A stretch of 64,000 nt of DNA from RGIG8497 sp045593265 (GCA_045593265.1 JAZNWH010000089.1:1-64000), one strand, 5' to 3'; numbered from the stretch's first letter, positions 26,051 to 35,105 are shown. Translations and numbers: made by a program. The notes: a model not told the origin generated them from the letters alone.

Positions 26051-27492
26051 TAGTCTTCCTTTACTGCAATTCCCTCTGCTGATGAAATACACTTAATACC
26101 ATTAGTATCTATGTTTTTAAAAGTAACCTCACCTTTTCCGTGTCCGCCGAAAACAGAATCAAAATACTTTCCACATCTCATATTTTCAAACACTACATTT
26201 TTAAGCTCCATACCATTTGCGTAAACGCAGGAGAAACCATCAGATTTTGTATTGTTCCAATCAATGAAAATATGTTCATCATCTTTAAGCGGCTTTGCCT
26301 CTTCGTCATAGGTTACATTTGAAAATCTCAGATTTTCTACTTCTCCCTCACCAAAATAAGCTGCCATAAATCCGTTACCGAAAAGACGGATATTATCAAA
26401 GCTTGAATCGATAAGTGTATTATTTATGAAAATAGCATAACGCGAATGAGTCATAACATTAGAAACGGAAATACCAAAGGTTTCTCCATGCTTAGCTTTT
26501 TCCTTATCGTACCAATAAGATTCCCCTATAATAATAGCAGCTTCCGTTCTGTAACCTTTTTCACCCGGAATAAGCTGTCTCCAGGGTATTATGTTGCCAT
26601 CTTCATCAGTTTCAATCACTAAATCAGGATTTTGTGCTACCGGTGCATCTTTTTCAGACCATGGAGATGTTTCTATTACATTATCAATTCTTACATTGTA
26701 AATTTTATATCCATCGTGATTAAGAAGTCTGATTAATGCACATCCACCTACACCATATCCCATAATATTTCTGATAGTGATATTATGAATATGACCCTCA
26801 GAAACATCATTTACTACCTTACTGTAAATAGAATCCTCTGTTGCAAGAAGTGCAACAATGTTATCACCGACACAACCAAAAATATTTTCAACGATAATAT
26901 CATGACAACCCTTACATATATCAACACCATCCTGATTAGGTACATTGCTGCTGCTTGAATAACGGATATTACTTATCCTGCTATAAGAAGTTGTATACAT
27001 ACAAATACCCCAGTAACGCTGGTTTTTGATAAGGAGATTGTCAATTTTAAGATTCTCCATATTGCGGAAATACATCATACAGTTTTCAGAAATATGGTGC
27101 TCATACTTTTGAGCAACCTTTCTTGAAATACCGTTATTTTCGTACATTCCATTATGTATTCCACCATCAAGAGTTGCACTTCCGATACCACGTATTGTTA
27201 TATTTCTTTGTTTATCACATTCGCCTATTTTGCCTTCAATTCTGGCATTACTGTTGGCAAAAGCATTACAGTAAGCACCATCGCCGATTCTTAAATATGC
27301 ATTCTGTAAAACAACATCTGACTCATTTTCAAGAAAGATTGTTTTTGTGATATTCCATATAGCTTGTCCTGTGCGTTCATTAAATTTGGGAATTAATACA
27401 GATTTACCCATTTTTGAAGCATCAATAACAGCTTGCTGAATCATATCACTGTCGCATTCTAAATGCTTGTAATCATTTACATTAATATACAT
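26050..27492 (-). CDS. Right-handed beta-helix protein, GH28 (polygalacturonase)-like
   Basis: 480 residues of Asn/Ile-rich repeats typical of a parallel beta helix (NITIRGIGSATLDGG, NLKIDNLLIKNQRYW, ISNIRYSSSSN). The central block NQDGVDICKGC...GCVGDNIVAL resembles GH28 motifs NTDG(I/V)D and GDD, but the second acid of the GDD pair is Asn and clear GHG and RIK motifs are not seen. There is no signal peptide, so it acts in the cytoplasm. It probably cleaves or binds a uronic-acid or rhamnogalacturonan-type oligosaccharide. It is in an operon with a DMT permease and divergent from an AraC regulator. Start ATG 27492 follows AGGAGAAGAG. Confidence 0.75.
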   Translation of the reverse strand: MYINVNDYKHLECDSDMIQQAVIDASKMGKSVLIPKFNERTGQAIWNITKTIFLENESDVVLQNAYLRIGDGAYCNAFANSNARIEGKIGECDKQRNITIRGIGSATLDGGIHNGMYENNGISRKVAQKYEHHISENCMMYFRNMENLKIDNLLIKNQRYWGICMYTTSYSRISNIRYSSSSNVPNQDGVDICKGCHDIIVENIFGCVGDNIVALLATEDSIYSKVVNDVSEGHIHNITIRNIMGYGVGGCALIRLLNHDGYKIYNVRIDNVIETSPWSEKDAPVAQNPDLVIETDEDGNIIPWRQLIPGEKGYRTEAAIIIGESYWYDKEKAKHGETFGISVSNVMTHSRYAIFINNTLIDSSFDNIRLFGNGFMAAYFGEGEVENLRFSNVTYDEEAKPLKDDEHIFIDWNNTKSDGFSCVYANGMELKNVVFENMRCGKYFDSVFGGHGKGEVTFKNIDTNGIKCISSAEGIAVKED

Positions 27493-27505
27493 TTCTCTTC
27501 TCCTT

Positions 27506-28429
27506 TTATATTGTTACGGCAAAAATTGATAATATTACCGCTATATACATTCTTTTTCCTGCTACTTCACCTAAAACAAATTTTGATACTACAAAACATG
27601 CTATCATAGTAAGGGCACTTGATACAGGTGAATAATATGATAAGTCCACCAATGACATCAGTTTTACACTAAGCAAGCTGAATAAGTTTGATGCAACTGC
27701 AGACAGAAATACCCAAAACAGCCCTTTCATTCCAACATTTTGAATTTCATCTGATACTTTGAATTTATGTAGCTTAACTATAAACAATGTGAACACTGTG
27801 CTTATAATAAACAAAAACAAATTGGTAATGAAAAACCACGAGTCAGGGTCAAGATTTTTTTGCATTGCTCCACTTTTTGTAACAACCGAGCACAAAACCT
27901 CTACAAGCACACATATACAGCACATGATAATACCTTTATATTCCGTCTTCTGTCCGTATTTTACAGGTGCTACCACAACTATTGCAGAAATTATTCTTAA
28001 TATACATTTTATAATGTTTTCAGCAAGTATTGCTTCTTTAAAAATTATTATACCTGCAATCTGATTTAATACTAAGGATAATGAACCTACAAAAATCATT
28101 TTAAAAGCAACTGTACTATACTTTAGCGTAACCATACTAAAAACGACGCTAAGACAGCAACAAACTCCGTAAATAATCCCATATACTATGTTAACAGGAC
28201 TAAATGTAATATCAAAACCACTTATCACAGCAAAGTTTATCATTGCAAAAACACTGGTAAAAATAAGGATAATTCCATATCTGCATATATTTACAGCTAT
28301 CATCGACATTTTTTTGCCCACATAATTTGAAGTTCCCTCTACCAGAAAAAAAGCTGCAAACAACAATGTTGCTATCATGTCCATCACCATATTAATTGTA
28401 AAACAACTTATATTGAATTTACAAGACAT
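27506..28429 (-). CDS. DMT (drug/metabolite transporter) superfamily permease
   Basis: 307 residues with about ten hydrophobic segments in two related halves, the EamA-like layout. It lies 13 bases before the beta-helix gene and is divergent from an AraC gene, so it may import or export a sugar acid or its product; this is inference. No strong ribosome site marks the start: ATG 28429 is listed, but ATG 28390 or 28381 could be used. The divergent gap is then only 45 to 90 bases. Confidence 0.8.
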   Translation of the reverse strand: MSCKFNISCFTINMVMDMIATLLFAAFFLVEGTSNYVGKKMSMIAVNICRYGIILIFTSVFAMINFAVISGFDITFSPVNIVYGIIYGVCCCLSVVFSMVTLKYSTVAFKMIFVGSLSLVLNQIAGIIIFKEAILAENIIKCILRIISAIVVVAPVKYGQKTEYKGIIMCCICVLVEVLCSVVTKSGAMQKNLDPDSWFFITNLFLFIISTVFTLFIVKLHKFKVSDEIQNVGMKGLFWVFLSAVASNLFSLLSVKLMSLVDLSYYSPVSSALTMIACFVVSKFVLGEVAGKRMYIAVILSIFAVTI

Positions 28430-28473
28430 TTATGTTATAATTATAAGACAATATTTAACATTGAGGTGTTGTT

Positions 28474-29244
28474 ATGTTTCCTGTAAAACCATCCAGCAAA
28501 TTTGAAGCTGATTATTTTACTAATCTTAAGTGTCCTGTACACATAAACGGAGAGTGTGAAATTCTATGCTGCAAAAAGGGAGAGCTTCAGGTAAATGTAA
28601 ATGACACTCAGTTTACTTTAAGACAAAATCAAACACTTTTCATTATGCCCTTTGAATATCACGAGTTCTCTACTCCTAAAAACAGCGAATGTATCCGTTT
28701 CATTATATACTCCCAGTCAGCTCAATCATTTTTCGACACTATAGAAAACAAAAAAGCCACAAAACGAATATTTACAACAGATATAAAAACATTAAATTAC
28801 ATAGAATCCATTTTAGAGCCTAACCCTGATATTGTAACAACCAAGGCTATAACATATGTTTTGAGCAGAATGATTTTAAAAAATTGTCAATTTGCAGAAA
28901 ACAGCAATGGCGAACTTAGTCTATTTACAAAATCTCTTAATTATATATTAAACAATTTTGCTTCGGGAATTACCCTTGAAAGTACAGCAAAAAATTTAGG
29001 GGTACATCCTGTTCATCTGAGCAGAACCTTCAGCAACAATTCAAAATACAAGTTTACCGAATATCTTAATCTTATGAAATTTTCAAACGCACAACTGCTT
29101 TTAAAAAATACAGATAAATCAATTACTGAAATTTCTTTTGAATCAGGGTTTAATTCACTGAGAAACTTTAACAGAATTTTTTACTCAATAGCAAAAATGA
29201 CTCCCTCAGAATACAGGAAGTCATCTTCGTCAATCAACTTTTAA
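28474..29244 (+). CDS. AraC-family transcriptional regulator (sugar-type cupin sensor)
   Basis: 256 residues. N-terminal cupin of the AraC-binding type (about 1-130: LKCPVHINGECEILCCKKGE, LFIMPFEYHEF) and C-terminal double helix-turn-helix (ITLESTAKNLGVHPVHLSRTF, ITEISFESGFNSLRNFNRIF). It is divergent from the DMT permease and beta-helix genes, its likely targets. ATG 28474 follows GAGGTG. It is a different subfamily from the two AraC proteins at 4023-5517. Confidence 0.9.
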   Translation: MFPVKPSSKFEADYFTNLKCPVHINGECEILCCKKGELQVNVNDTQFTLRQNQTLFIMPFEYHEFSTPKNSECIRFIIYSQSAQSFFDTIENKKATKRIFTTDIKTLNYIESILEPNPDIVTTKAITYVLSRMILKNCQFAENSNGELSLFTKSLNYILNNFASGITLESTAKNLGVHPVHLSRTFSNNSKYKFTEYLNLMKFSNAQLLLKNTDKSITEISFESGFNSLRNFNRIFYSIAKMTPSEYRKSSSSINF

Positions 29245-29670
29245 ACGCTTTTGTATAAGACGGAAAAGAATTCTTTTTTTCCGTCTTATTTTTATATACA
29301 GGAGATACCATTTCATAAAAGAGCTGTTGCAATCTATAAATTTTTCTTTTCTGTAAACACCGCAAACTTTTGCAATAATATCCTCTTTCTTTATGCCATA
29401 CTCATAAACATGCTGATTGTCTCCACAAAAGCTAAGCCCATTTTTTGTTTCCACAACACGGTGAAGTATGTACATTTTGTTTGCTCTTTTATAAAGAAGT
29501 ATATCATTTTTTTCAATGCTTTCACATTTTTCAAGCAAAACCGAATCCTTATTTTGGCGGATAAGAGGCATCATACTTATTCCTTTTGGATAAAAACGGA
29601 ACTTTCCTCCATTATTTACCGTTTCAACGATCAACGGTACAATATCATTCATTGATACATTTTTCTTCAT
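29230..29670 (-). CDS. S24/S26-family peptidase (SipW-like), soluble form
   Basis: About 146 residues. GISMMP carries the catalytic Ser of type I signal peptidases; later ILHRVVE has a His where bacterial enzymes have Lys, as in SipW/ER-type peptidases, and FCGDNQ supplies the usual Gly-Asp. There is no N-terminal membrane anchor; a hydrophobic-basic C-terminal end (MKWYLLYIKIRRKKR) might sit on the membrane. ATG 29670 is favoured by GAGGA upstream; ATG 29652, overlapping the ABC stop, is an alternative. It overlaps the ABC exporter gene and probably trims the exported peptide or a partner. No precursor peptide is evident. Confidence 0.75.
   Translation of the reverse strand: MKKNVSMNDIVPLIVETVNNGGKFRFYPKGISMMPLIRQNKDSVLLEKCESIEKNDILLYKRANKMYILHRVVETKNGLSFCGDNQHVYEYGIKKEDIIAKVCGVYRKEKFIDCNSSFMKWYLLYIKIRRKKRILFRLIQKRLKVD
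29256..29292 (+). terminator. AraC terminator embedded in the convergent peptidase gene
   Basis: TAAGACGGAAAA pairs with TTTTCCGTCTTA across GAATTCTTT, followed by TTTTTA. It serves the AraC gene ending at 29244 but encodes the C-terminal codons of the peptidase on the other strand. Confidence 0.75.
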
Positions 29671-31306
29671 ATACTTTTTTGTCCTCAAACTTAAGAATTT
29701 TATCGCTTACTCTGGCAGCTTCTGTTTTATGAGTAACTGCTACGACGGTAATATTCTCCATTTTTTTCAGATTATCAATCAATTTTTTCTCTGTTTGCAA
29801 ATCAAGTGCACTTGTGGCTTCATCAAGAAGCAACATTCTGTTTGGGGAAAGAATAGCTCTTGCTATTGCAATTCTTTGTATTTGTCCTTCCGAAAGACCC
29901 GTTCCATTTTCACCTACGACGGTATCAATTCCATTCGGAAGATTTTCAGAAAATTCATCAACACACGCAAGCCTGATAGCTCTTCCCAGTTCTTCTTCAC
30001 TTACATTTTCGGAGATAAACGATATATTTTCTTTTATTGTTCCGGAAAAAATAAGATTGCCTTGGGGTACATATGAAAATAAGCCTCTTACACCATTTGA
30101 AACATTAATAATATCATTAGTTGTTTTTATTAATATTTTACCCTCCTGTGGTTTCAAAACACCAAGCATAAGCTTTAAAACTGTACTCTTGCCCGCTCCT
30201 GACAATCCCGTCAAGGAAACAAAACTGTCTTTTTCAATGGAAAAACTTACATTATCAAGTATCTTTTCTCCATCGTAAGAAAAGGTAACATTTTGAAATT
30301 CAATAGTAGTTATTTCATCATAAATATTACTGCAATCTTCTCCTTGAGCATCATCCTCTTTTTCTTCAATCTCCATAAGTCTTTCAACTGATGCTAATAT
30401 TCTTAACAACTCCGATGTTACTGAGGACAAAGATGCCACAGGTCTCTGAACCTTACCTGTAAGCTGAAGAATTTGTGCCATTGTTCCGTAAGTGATTTTT
30501 TTTGAAAGTATACCCAATGCACCCCAAAGAAGTGCATATACAAAGCCTGCCTCAAAAATAAGAGCTACTCCCGATGTCATTAAAATCATAAAAGAAGCAC
30601 GCTTAAGGCGTGAATTTTTGTAATCGCCAAGATATAATTTGTTCTTATTCTGAATATTTCCTGATGTGTTAAAGACCTTAACTGCAAGTATATTGAGTAA
30701 TACTTCCTGAACGAATGAGCGCGCCTTACTGTCTTTTTCCTGCACTTTTTTGTGCATAATTTTAATTTTGTTTCTGTAAATAAAAGTACCTGCTAAAACC
30801 ACAACACCTGCCGCAAGGTAAATAAATGCAAAGGATATATCCACCATAACAAGCATAATAAAAGCACCTGTTACAGTAGTTAAAATATCTGCAACAGCGG
30901 GAATTACTGTCATTATTCCGTTACTTATTACAGAAACATCCGAAAACATTCTGTTTTGCAAATCCGACGTATGAAAACTGACAATTTCAGAATATTTCTT
31001 TCCTATTATATTTTCAAAAAATCTGCTTTTCAGCCTGATTTCTGCTTTGAGCCTGAACTTTTCATCCATATTTCTGAAAACAATACGAAAAATAAAGCTT
31101 AAAATTATAACACTTATGAGTACTATTCCATAGATAACAACCTGACGGAAATTTCCTGTTGTGGCACTGTCAATGATAAGCTTTGTAATATAAGCGAAAG
31201 CAAGGGATATCAGGGCAAACAAAACATTAACTGCCGAAAGAATACTTACAGGCAGAAAACAGAATTTTGTATTCTCAAATATCCATTTTAATGCTTTTTT
31301 GTTCAT
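29645..31306 (-). CDS. ABC exporter, fused permease and ATPase
   Basis: 553 residues: six membrane helices (about 15-300) and an ATPase domain with Walker A GLSGAGKST, signature LSEGQIQRIAIARA, Walker B MLLLDEATSALD and the switch His in VAVTHKT. This is the MsbA/peptide-exporter type; it lacks a C39 peptidase domain. It should act as a homodimer exporting a peptide, lipid or drug. It forms a two-gene unit with the S26-like peptidase. A link to a processed peptide is inference from that pairing. Confidence 0.88.
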   Translation of the reverse strand: MNKKALKWIFENTKFCFLPVSILSAVNVLFALISLAFAYITKLIIDSATTGNFRQVVIYGIVLISVIILSFIFRIVFRNMDEKFRLKAEIRLKSRFFENIIGKKYSEIVSFHTSDLQNRMFSDVSVISNGIMTVIPAVADILTTVTGAFIMLVMVDISFAFIYLAAGVVVLAGTFIYRNKIKIMHKKVQEKDSKARSFVQEVLLNILAVKVFNTSGNIQNKNKLYLGDYKNSRLKRASFMILMTSGVALIFEAGFVYALLWGALGILSKKITYGTMAQILQLTGKVQRPVASLSSVTSELLRILASVERLMEIEEKEDDAQGEDCSNIYDEITTIEFQNVTFSYDGEKILDNVSFSIEKDSFVSLTGLSGAGKSTVLKLMLGVLKPQEGKILIKTTNDIINVSNGVRGLFSYVPQGNLIFSGTIKENISFISENVSEEELGRAIRLACVDEFSENLPNGIDTVVGENGTGLSEGQIQRIAIARAILSPNRMLLLDEATSALDLQTEKKLIDNLKKMENITVVAVTHKTEAARVSDKILKFEDKKVYEEKCINE

Positions 31307-31369
31307 AATTTTTCTTCCTTAATAATATACTGATTTAAATTATATATTAAAAGGAACAAAAAATCAATA

Positions 31370-31798
31370 CTAAAAGTTTTTAAAGACTATTACTCCCGCT
31401 ATCATAAGCACAACTCCTGCTAATTGGCTCCATTTAAAGGGTACTTTTTGTGTATCCATTATACCGAATCCGTCAATCAGCGCCGCTGTAATAAGTTGAG
31501 AAATTAAAATAACACTTATGGCAACTGTCGGACTGAGTTTACCTATGCCAAGCATAACTGTAACCGTTATAACCATTCCGAGTGCCCCACCCAAAAGATA
31601 ATACCAGGGCACAGTCGTTATTTCTTTTATATTTCCCTTTCCGAAAAACAATGCTGCAATCAAAGAAATTATAAAGGCAGTTCCCTGAACATAGGCATTT
31701 GCTTCAAGTAAACCAATTTTTTCATTAAGACGAGTATTCATTACTCCCTGAATACTCATAACCGCTCCTGCTATAATATTTGATATAAAGGCAAACAT
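31370..31798 (-). CDS. YdcZ/DUF606-type small DMT permease
   Basis: 142 residues with five hydrophobic segments and the family hallmarks (AGAVMSIQGVMNTRL, GGALGMVITVTVM, QLITAALIDGFG). Members often work as paired or dimeric half-transporters; no second copy lies here. Substrate unknown. It has its own ribosome site (AAGGAGTGG). Confidence 0.85.
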   Translation of the reverse strand: MFAFISNIIAGAVMSIQGVMNTRLNEKIGLLEANAYVQGTAFIISLIAALFFGKGNIKEITTVPWYYLLGGALGMVITVTVMLGIGKLSPTVAISVILISQLITAALIDGFGIMDTQKVPFKWSQLAGVVLMIAGVIVFKNF

Positions 31799-31868
31799 AT
31801 ATCCACTCCTTTTATTTTTACTTTTCCCAAAATATTATATTTTATAAGAAAAAAACACCAAAAAACTG

Positions 31869-31897
31869 TTGACAAAAGGTTTTTGTTATGATATTAT
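31869..31897 (+). promoter_or_regulatory. Promoter of rplU-rpmA
   Basis: TTGACA (31869-31874), 17-base spacer, TATTAT (31892-31897), giving transcription start near 31904, at the head of the L21 leader. Confidence 0.85.
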
Positions 31898-31903
31898 GTT
31901 ATG

Positions 31904-31985
31904 GTAACCGCACGAATGTGGCTTTTTTAAGTACCCTTAACGGGTCGCCTTATTTCGGCGAGTCTAAAATTGGGAGGTGAAACCG
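31904..31985 (+). ncRNA. Ribosomal protein L21 leader
   Basis: The untranslated leader holds three small hairpins: CCGCAC-GAAT-GTGG, ACCC-TTAAC-GGGT and CGCC-TTATTT-CGGCG, followed by GGGAGG and ATG. The place, length and fold match the L21 leader family of Firmicutes, in which L21 (or the mRNA structure) controls its own synthesis. The family assignment is from memory of its layout, not a covariance search. Confidence 0.7.
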
Positions 31986-31986
31986 C

Positions 31987-32292
31987 ATGTACGCAATTAT
32001 CGTAACAGGTGGTAAGCAGTATAAGGTTACCGAAGGCGAAGTTCTTTTCATCGAAAAGAAAGATGCCAGCGAAGGTGATGTTATTAAGTTTGATACTGTT
32101 TTAGCTGCATCAGACAATGACGGCAACTTTACAGTTAATCCTGCAGGCGCTTCTGTTGATGCTAAAGTTCTCGGACAGGGCAAAGATAAGAAGATCATCG
32201 TTTACAAGTATAAGCCTAAAAAGGGTTATCACAAAAAGCAGGGACACAGACAGCCTTATACAAAGATTCAGATCGAAAAGATTAATTTATAA
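31987..32292 (+). CDS. rplU: 50S ribosomal protein L21
   Basis: 101 residues beginning MYAIIVTGGKQYKV, a full-length L21 that binds 23S rRNA, ending KKQGHRQPYTKIQIEKI. The coding region is richer in preferred codons than its neighbours, as usual for ribosomal genes. ATG 31987 follows GGGAGGTG. Only 35 bases separate it from rpmA. Confidence 0.98.
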   Translation: MYAIIVTGGKQYKVTEGEVLFIEKKDASEGDVIKFDTVLAASDNDGNFTVNPAGASVDAKVLGQGKDKKIIVYKYKPKKGYHKKQGHRQPYTKIQIEKINL

Positions 32293-32327
32293 TTTTCATT
32301 TTGCATAGTAAATTGGAGGTGCAATAA

Positions 32328-32585
32328 ATGGCTCATAAGAAAGGTGTCGGCAGTACCAAAAACGGTAGAGATTCCGAGTCGAAACGACTTGGCGTGAAAA
32401 AAGCTGACGGTCAGTTCGTTACAGCAGGTAACATTATCGTAAGACAGAGAGGAACTAAGATTCATCCGGGTCTTAACGTTAAAAAAGGCGGAGACGATAC
32501 ATTATTTACACTTATCGACGGTTATGTTAAATTCGAAAGAAAAGACAAAACAAGAAAACAGGTAAGTGTATACGCAGCAGAATAA
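32328..32585 (+). CDS. rpmA: 50S ribosomal protein L27, short N-terminus
   Basis: 85 residues starting MAHKKGVGSTKNGRDS. Most Firmicutes make L27 with an extra N-terminal stretch (ending near Phe-Phe-Ala) that the protease Prp removes, and carry the prp gene between rplU and rpmA. Here both the extension and prp are missing, so this L27 is made ready to use, as in proteobacteria. The N-terminus reaches the peptidyl transferase centre. ATG 32328 follows GGAGGTG. Confidence 0.98.
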   Translation: MAHKKGVGSTKNGRDSESKRLGVKKADGQFVTAGNIIVRQRGTKIHPGLNVKKGGDDTLFTLIDGYVKFERKDKTRKQVSVYAAE

Positions 32586-32593
32586 CAAAAATC

Positions 32594-32625
32594 AACACCG
32601 ATAAAGTCTTTTATCGGTGTTTTTT
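32594..32625 (+). terminator. Terminator after rpmA
   Basis: AACACCGATAAA-GTCT-TTTATCGGTGTT, then T residues, eight bases past the rpmA stop. It separates ribosomal genes from obgE. Confidence 0.92.
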
Positions 32626-32660
32626 GTTAAAATATCTGCAATTTAAGAAAGGATTTAATT

Positions 32661-33932
32661 ATGGCTTCATTTATTGACAAAGCTAAAATAACCGTTAAAG
32701 CCGGCAAAGGCGGAAACGGAAGTATGGCATTTCACCGTGAAAAATATGTAGCGGCAGGCGGCCCTGACGGTGGCGATGGCGGTCATGGCGGAAGTGTTAT
32801 TTTTAAAGGCGACAATTCTCTTTCCACTCTGATGGATTTTAAATATAAAAAGAAATACAACGCTGAAAACGGAGAAGACGGAAAAGATAAAAAACGTCAT
32901 GGAAAAAACGGAAGCAATCTTTATATAAAAGTTCCCGTAGGAACTATTATTAAATATAACGGCAAAATAGTTGCTGATATAAAAAACGAGGATACTGAAT
33001 TTATTGCAGCAAAAGGCGGCACAGGCGGATGGGGTAATTCTCACTTTGCTACTGCAACAAGACAGGCCCCTAAATTTGCCAAAGTAGGTCTTTACGGAGA
33101 CGAAAGAGAGCTTGAACTTGAACTTCGTCTTCTTGCAGATGTTGGTTTTGTAGGATTTCCAAATGTAGGTAAATCTACCCTTCTCTCTGTTATCAGTGCT
33201 GCAAAACCTAAAATAGCAAACTATCACTTTACAACTCTTATCCCCAATTTAGGTGTTGTTGATGCAGGAGAAGGCAACAGCTTTGTTGCGGCTGATATTC
33301 CCGGTTTAATTGAAGGTGCTTCGGAAGGTCTGGGCTTAGGACACGAATTTTTAAGACACGTTGAAAGAACAAGACTTCTTCTTCACGTAGTCGATGTTTC
33401 AGGAATTGAAGGAAGAAATCCTGTTGACGATTTCAACACCATTAACGAAGAACTCAAAAATTATAATATAGATTTACTTGACCGTCCTCAAATTATTGCT
33501 GCTAACAAAACAGACATTATGACGGATACAGCTCCTTATGAAGAACTCAAAAAACTTGCCAGGGAAAAAGATATAAAAATCTTTGAAATCTCAGCAGCTA
33601 CAGGTACAGGTGTAAGGGAACTTGTAGCATATATTGCATCTCTTCTTAAAGAAATTCCTATTCCTGAGGTTGAAATTGAGCCTATGACAGAAGCGCTATA
33701 CACCTTTGACGAAGAAGAATTCACTGTAAAGAAAGATAACGAAATTTTTGTTGTTGAAGGCCCATATATTACTAAACTCGTAAGCTCCATCAACTTCGAA
33801 GATTACGAATCTCTAAGCTACTTCCAGACAAATCTCCGTAAAAAAGGTATCATTAAAGCTCTGGAAAATGCAGGCGTAAAAGAGGGCGATATGGTAAGAA
33901 TGGAAGATTTGGAATTTGAATTTATTTATTAA
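32661..33932 (+). CDS. obgE: GTPase Obg/CgtA
   Basis: Ribosome-associated GTPase for 50S assembly and stress control. 423 residues: glycine-rich Obg fold (1-158, GGPDGGDGGHGGSV), G domain with GFPNVGKST, DIPGLIEGAS and NKTD (about 159-335), and an OCT domain at the C-terminus (about 345-423), which is present in Firmicutes Obg proteins. Start ATG follows AAAGGA. It leads the obgE-nadD-yqeK-rsfS-leuS run. Confidence 0.97.
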   Translation: MASFIDKAKITVKAGKGGNGSMAFHREKYVAAGGPDGGDGGHGGSVIFKGDNSLSTLMDFKYKKKYNAENGEDGKDKKRHGKNGSNLYIKVPVGTIIKYNGKIVADIKNEDTEFIAAKGGTGGWGNSHFATATRQAPKFAKVGLYGDERELELELRLLADVGFVGFPNVGKSTLLSVISAAKPKIANYHFTTLIPNLGVVDAGEGNSFVAADIPGLIEGASEGLGLGHEFLRHVERTRLLLHVVDVSGIEGRNPVDDFNTINEELKNYNIDLLDRPQIIAANKTDIMTDTAPYEELKKLAREKDIKIFEISAATGTGVRELVAYIASLLKEIPIPEVEIEPMTEALYTFDEEEFTVKKDNEIFVVEGPYITKLVSSINFEDYESLSYFQTNLRKKGIIKALENAGVKEGDMVRMEDLEFEFIY

Positions 33933-33937
33933 TAATT

Positions 33938-34528
33938 ATGAAAACAGGACTTTTCGGGGGAACTTTTGACCCCATTCATAACGGACATATGAAAATTGCC
34001 CGTGAACTTATAAATAAAAATATTTTGGACAGAGTAATTTTTGTTGTTGCTTATGCCCCGCCCCATAAGGATAAAAAAATCACAAACGAAATTCATCGCT
34101 TGAATATGGTTAAAATCGCAGCAGGTAATGATTTTTATGTAAGTGATTATGAAATACAAAAAGGTGGCAAAAGCTATTCTTACGACACTCTTACTTATTT
34201 TTCACAGCATTACAAGAATGACGAAATTTACTTTATTACAGGTGCTGATATGCTTCTATCTTTACCAAAATGGTATAAATCAGATGAGCTTTTAAAAAAA
34301 TTCAGTTTTATAGGTGTTGACAGAAACAATCAGCTAGAAGATGGAAAAATAGAATTGGTAAATGAAATTATTAATGAATATAATGCAAAAATCATATTGA
34401 CAGATATAAAGACGCCACCTATATCTTCCACCACAGTCCGTCAGATGCTCACAAATGGCGAAGATGTTTCTATGTATATAAACCAAGATGTATTAAAATA
34501 TATTAAGGACAATGAATTATATGACTGA
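33938..34528 (+). CDS. nadD: Nicotinate-nucleotide adenylyltransferase
   Basis: Makes deamido-NAD from nicotinate mononucleotide and ATP. 196 residues with GLFGGTFDPIHNGHM (nucleotidyltransferase HxGH motif) and PPISSTTVRQML (ISSTxxR). No clear ribosome site precedes ATG 33938, five bases after the obgE stop, so it relies on coupling. It overlaps yqeK by eight bases. Confidence 0.95.
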   Translation: MKTGLFGGTFDPIHNGHMKIARELINKNILDRVIFVVAYAPPHKDKKITNEIHRLNMVKIAAGNDFYVSDYEIQKGGKSYSYDTLTYFSQHYKNDEIYFITGADMLLSLPKWYKSDELLKKFSFIGVDRNNQLEDGKIELVNEIINEYNAKIILTDIKTPPISSTTVRQMLTNGEDVSMYINQDVLKYIKDNELYD

Positions 34529-35105
34529 TAAAATTATTTCCGATTTAACCAAAAGCCTTTCGCAAAAGAGGTTTTTGCACACAAAGGGTGTTGCTCAAAC
34601 AGCACTACAGCTTGCGGAAATCTATGGTGCCGACAAAGAAAAAGTGTATATTGCAGGACTTCTTCACGATATGGCAAAGGAGCTTTCCCTTGAAGAAATG
34701 AATGCTCTTACAGAAAATCTTGATATCGACTCATATATGCGTTCTTCAAAAGCTTTACTACATGGTCCTGCTGGTGCAGTACTTGCGAAAAATACATTTG
34801 ATATTGAAGAAGAAATATACAATGCTGTTTTTTATCACACAACAGGAAGAGAGAATATGACTTTAACGGAAAAAATAGTATTTGTTTCAGATATGGCTGA
34901 GCCTTCCCGTACATTTAACGGAATTGAAAAGTTAAGACAAATAATGCTCACAGATATAGATGATGCAGTTGTGGAAGCCTCTGATTTAACATTAAAATAT
35001 CTGATAGAAAACAAGAAAAACATTTACCCCCTTACAGTAATTTCCAGAAATTACATCATTAATCAAAAAAAGTGTGGAAATTGTTCTGAAAATGTGGTAA
35101 AATAA
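34521..35105 (+). CDS. yqeK: HD-domain Ap4A hydrolase YqeK
   Basis: About 194-residue HD phosphohydrolase. LLHDMAKE contains the HD metal pair, with His in RFLHTKGVAQ and YHTTGREN. Family members split diadenosine tetraphosphate symmetrically to ADP. ATG 34521 is preferred: AAGGA lies 11 bases upstream, whereas ATG 34512 is too close to it. The nadD-yqeK-rsfS order is standard in Firmicutes. Confidence 0.93.
   Translation: MTDKIISDLTKSLSQKRFLHTKGVAQTALQLAEIYGADKEKVYIAGLLHDMAKELSLEEMNALTENLDIDSYMRSSKALLHGPAGAVLAKNTFDIEEEIYNAVFYHTTGRENMTLTEKIVFVSDMAEPSRTFNGIEKLRQIMLTDIDDAVVEASDLTLKYLIENKKNIYPLTVISRNYIINQKKCGNCSENVVK

Noticed and set aside
31907..31985. T-box or metabolite riboswitch upstream of rplU
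   Set aside because: No T-box sequence or terminator/antiterminator pair; the small hairpins and position fit the L21 leader better.
32667..33227. 186-codon frame antisense to obgE
   Set aside because: It is the shadow of the Gly-rich obgE codons; Cys/Phe-rich composition and no family features.
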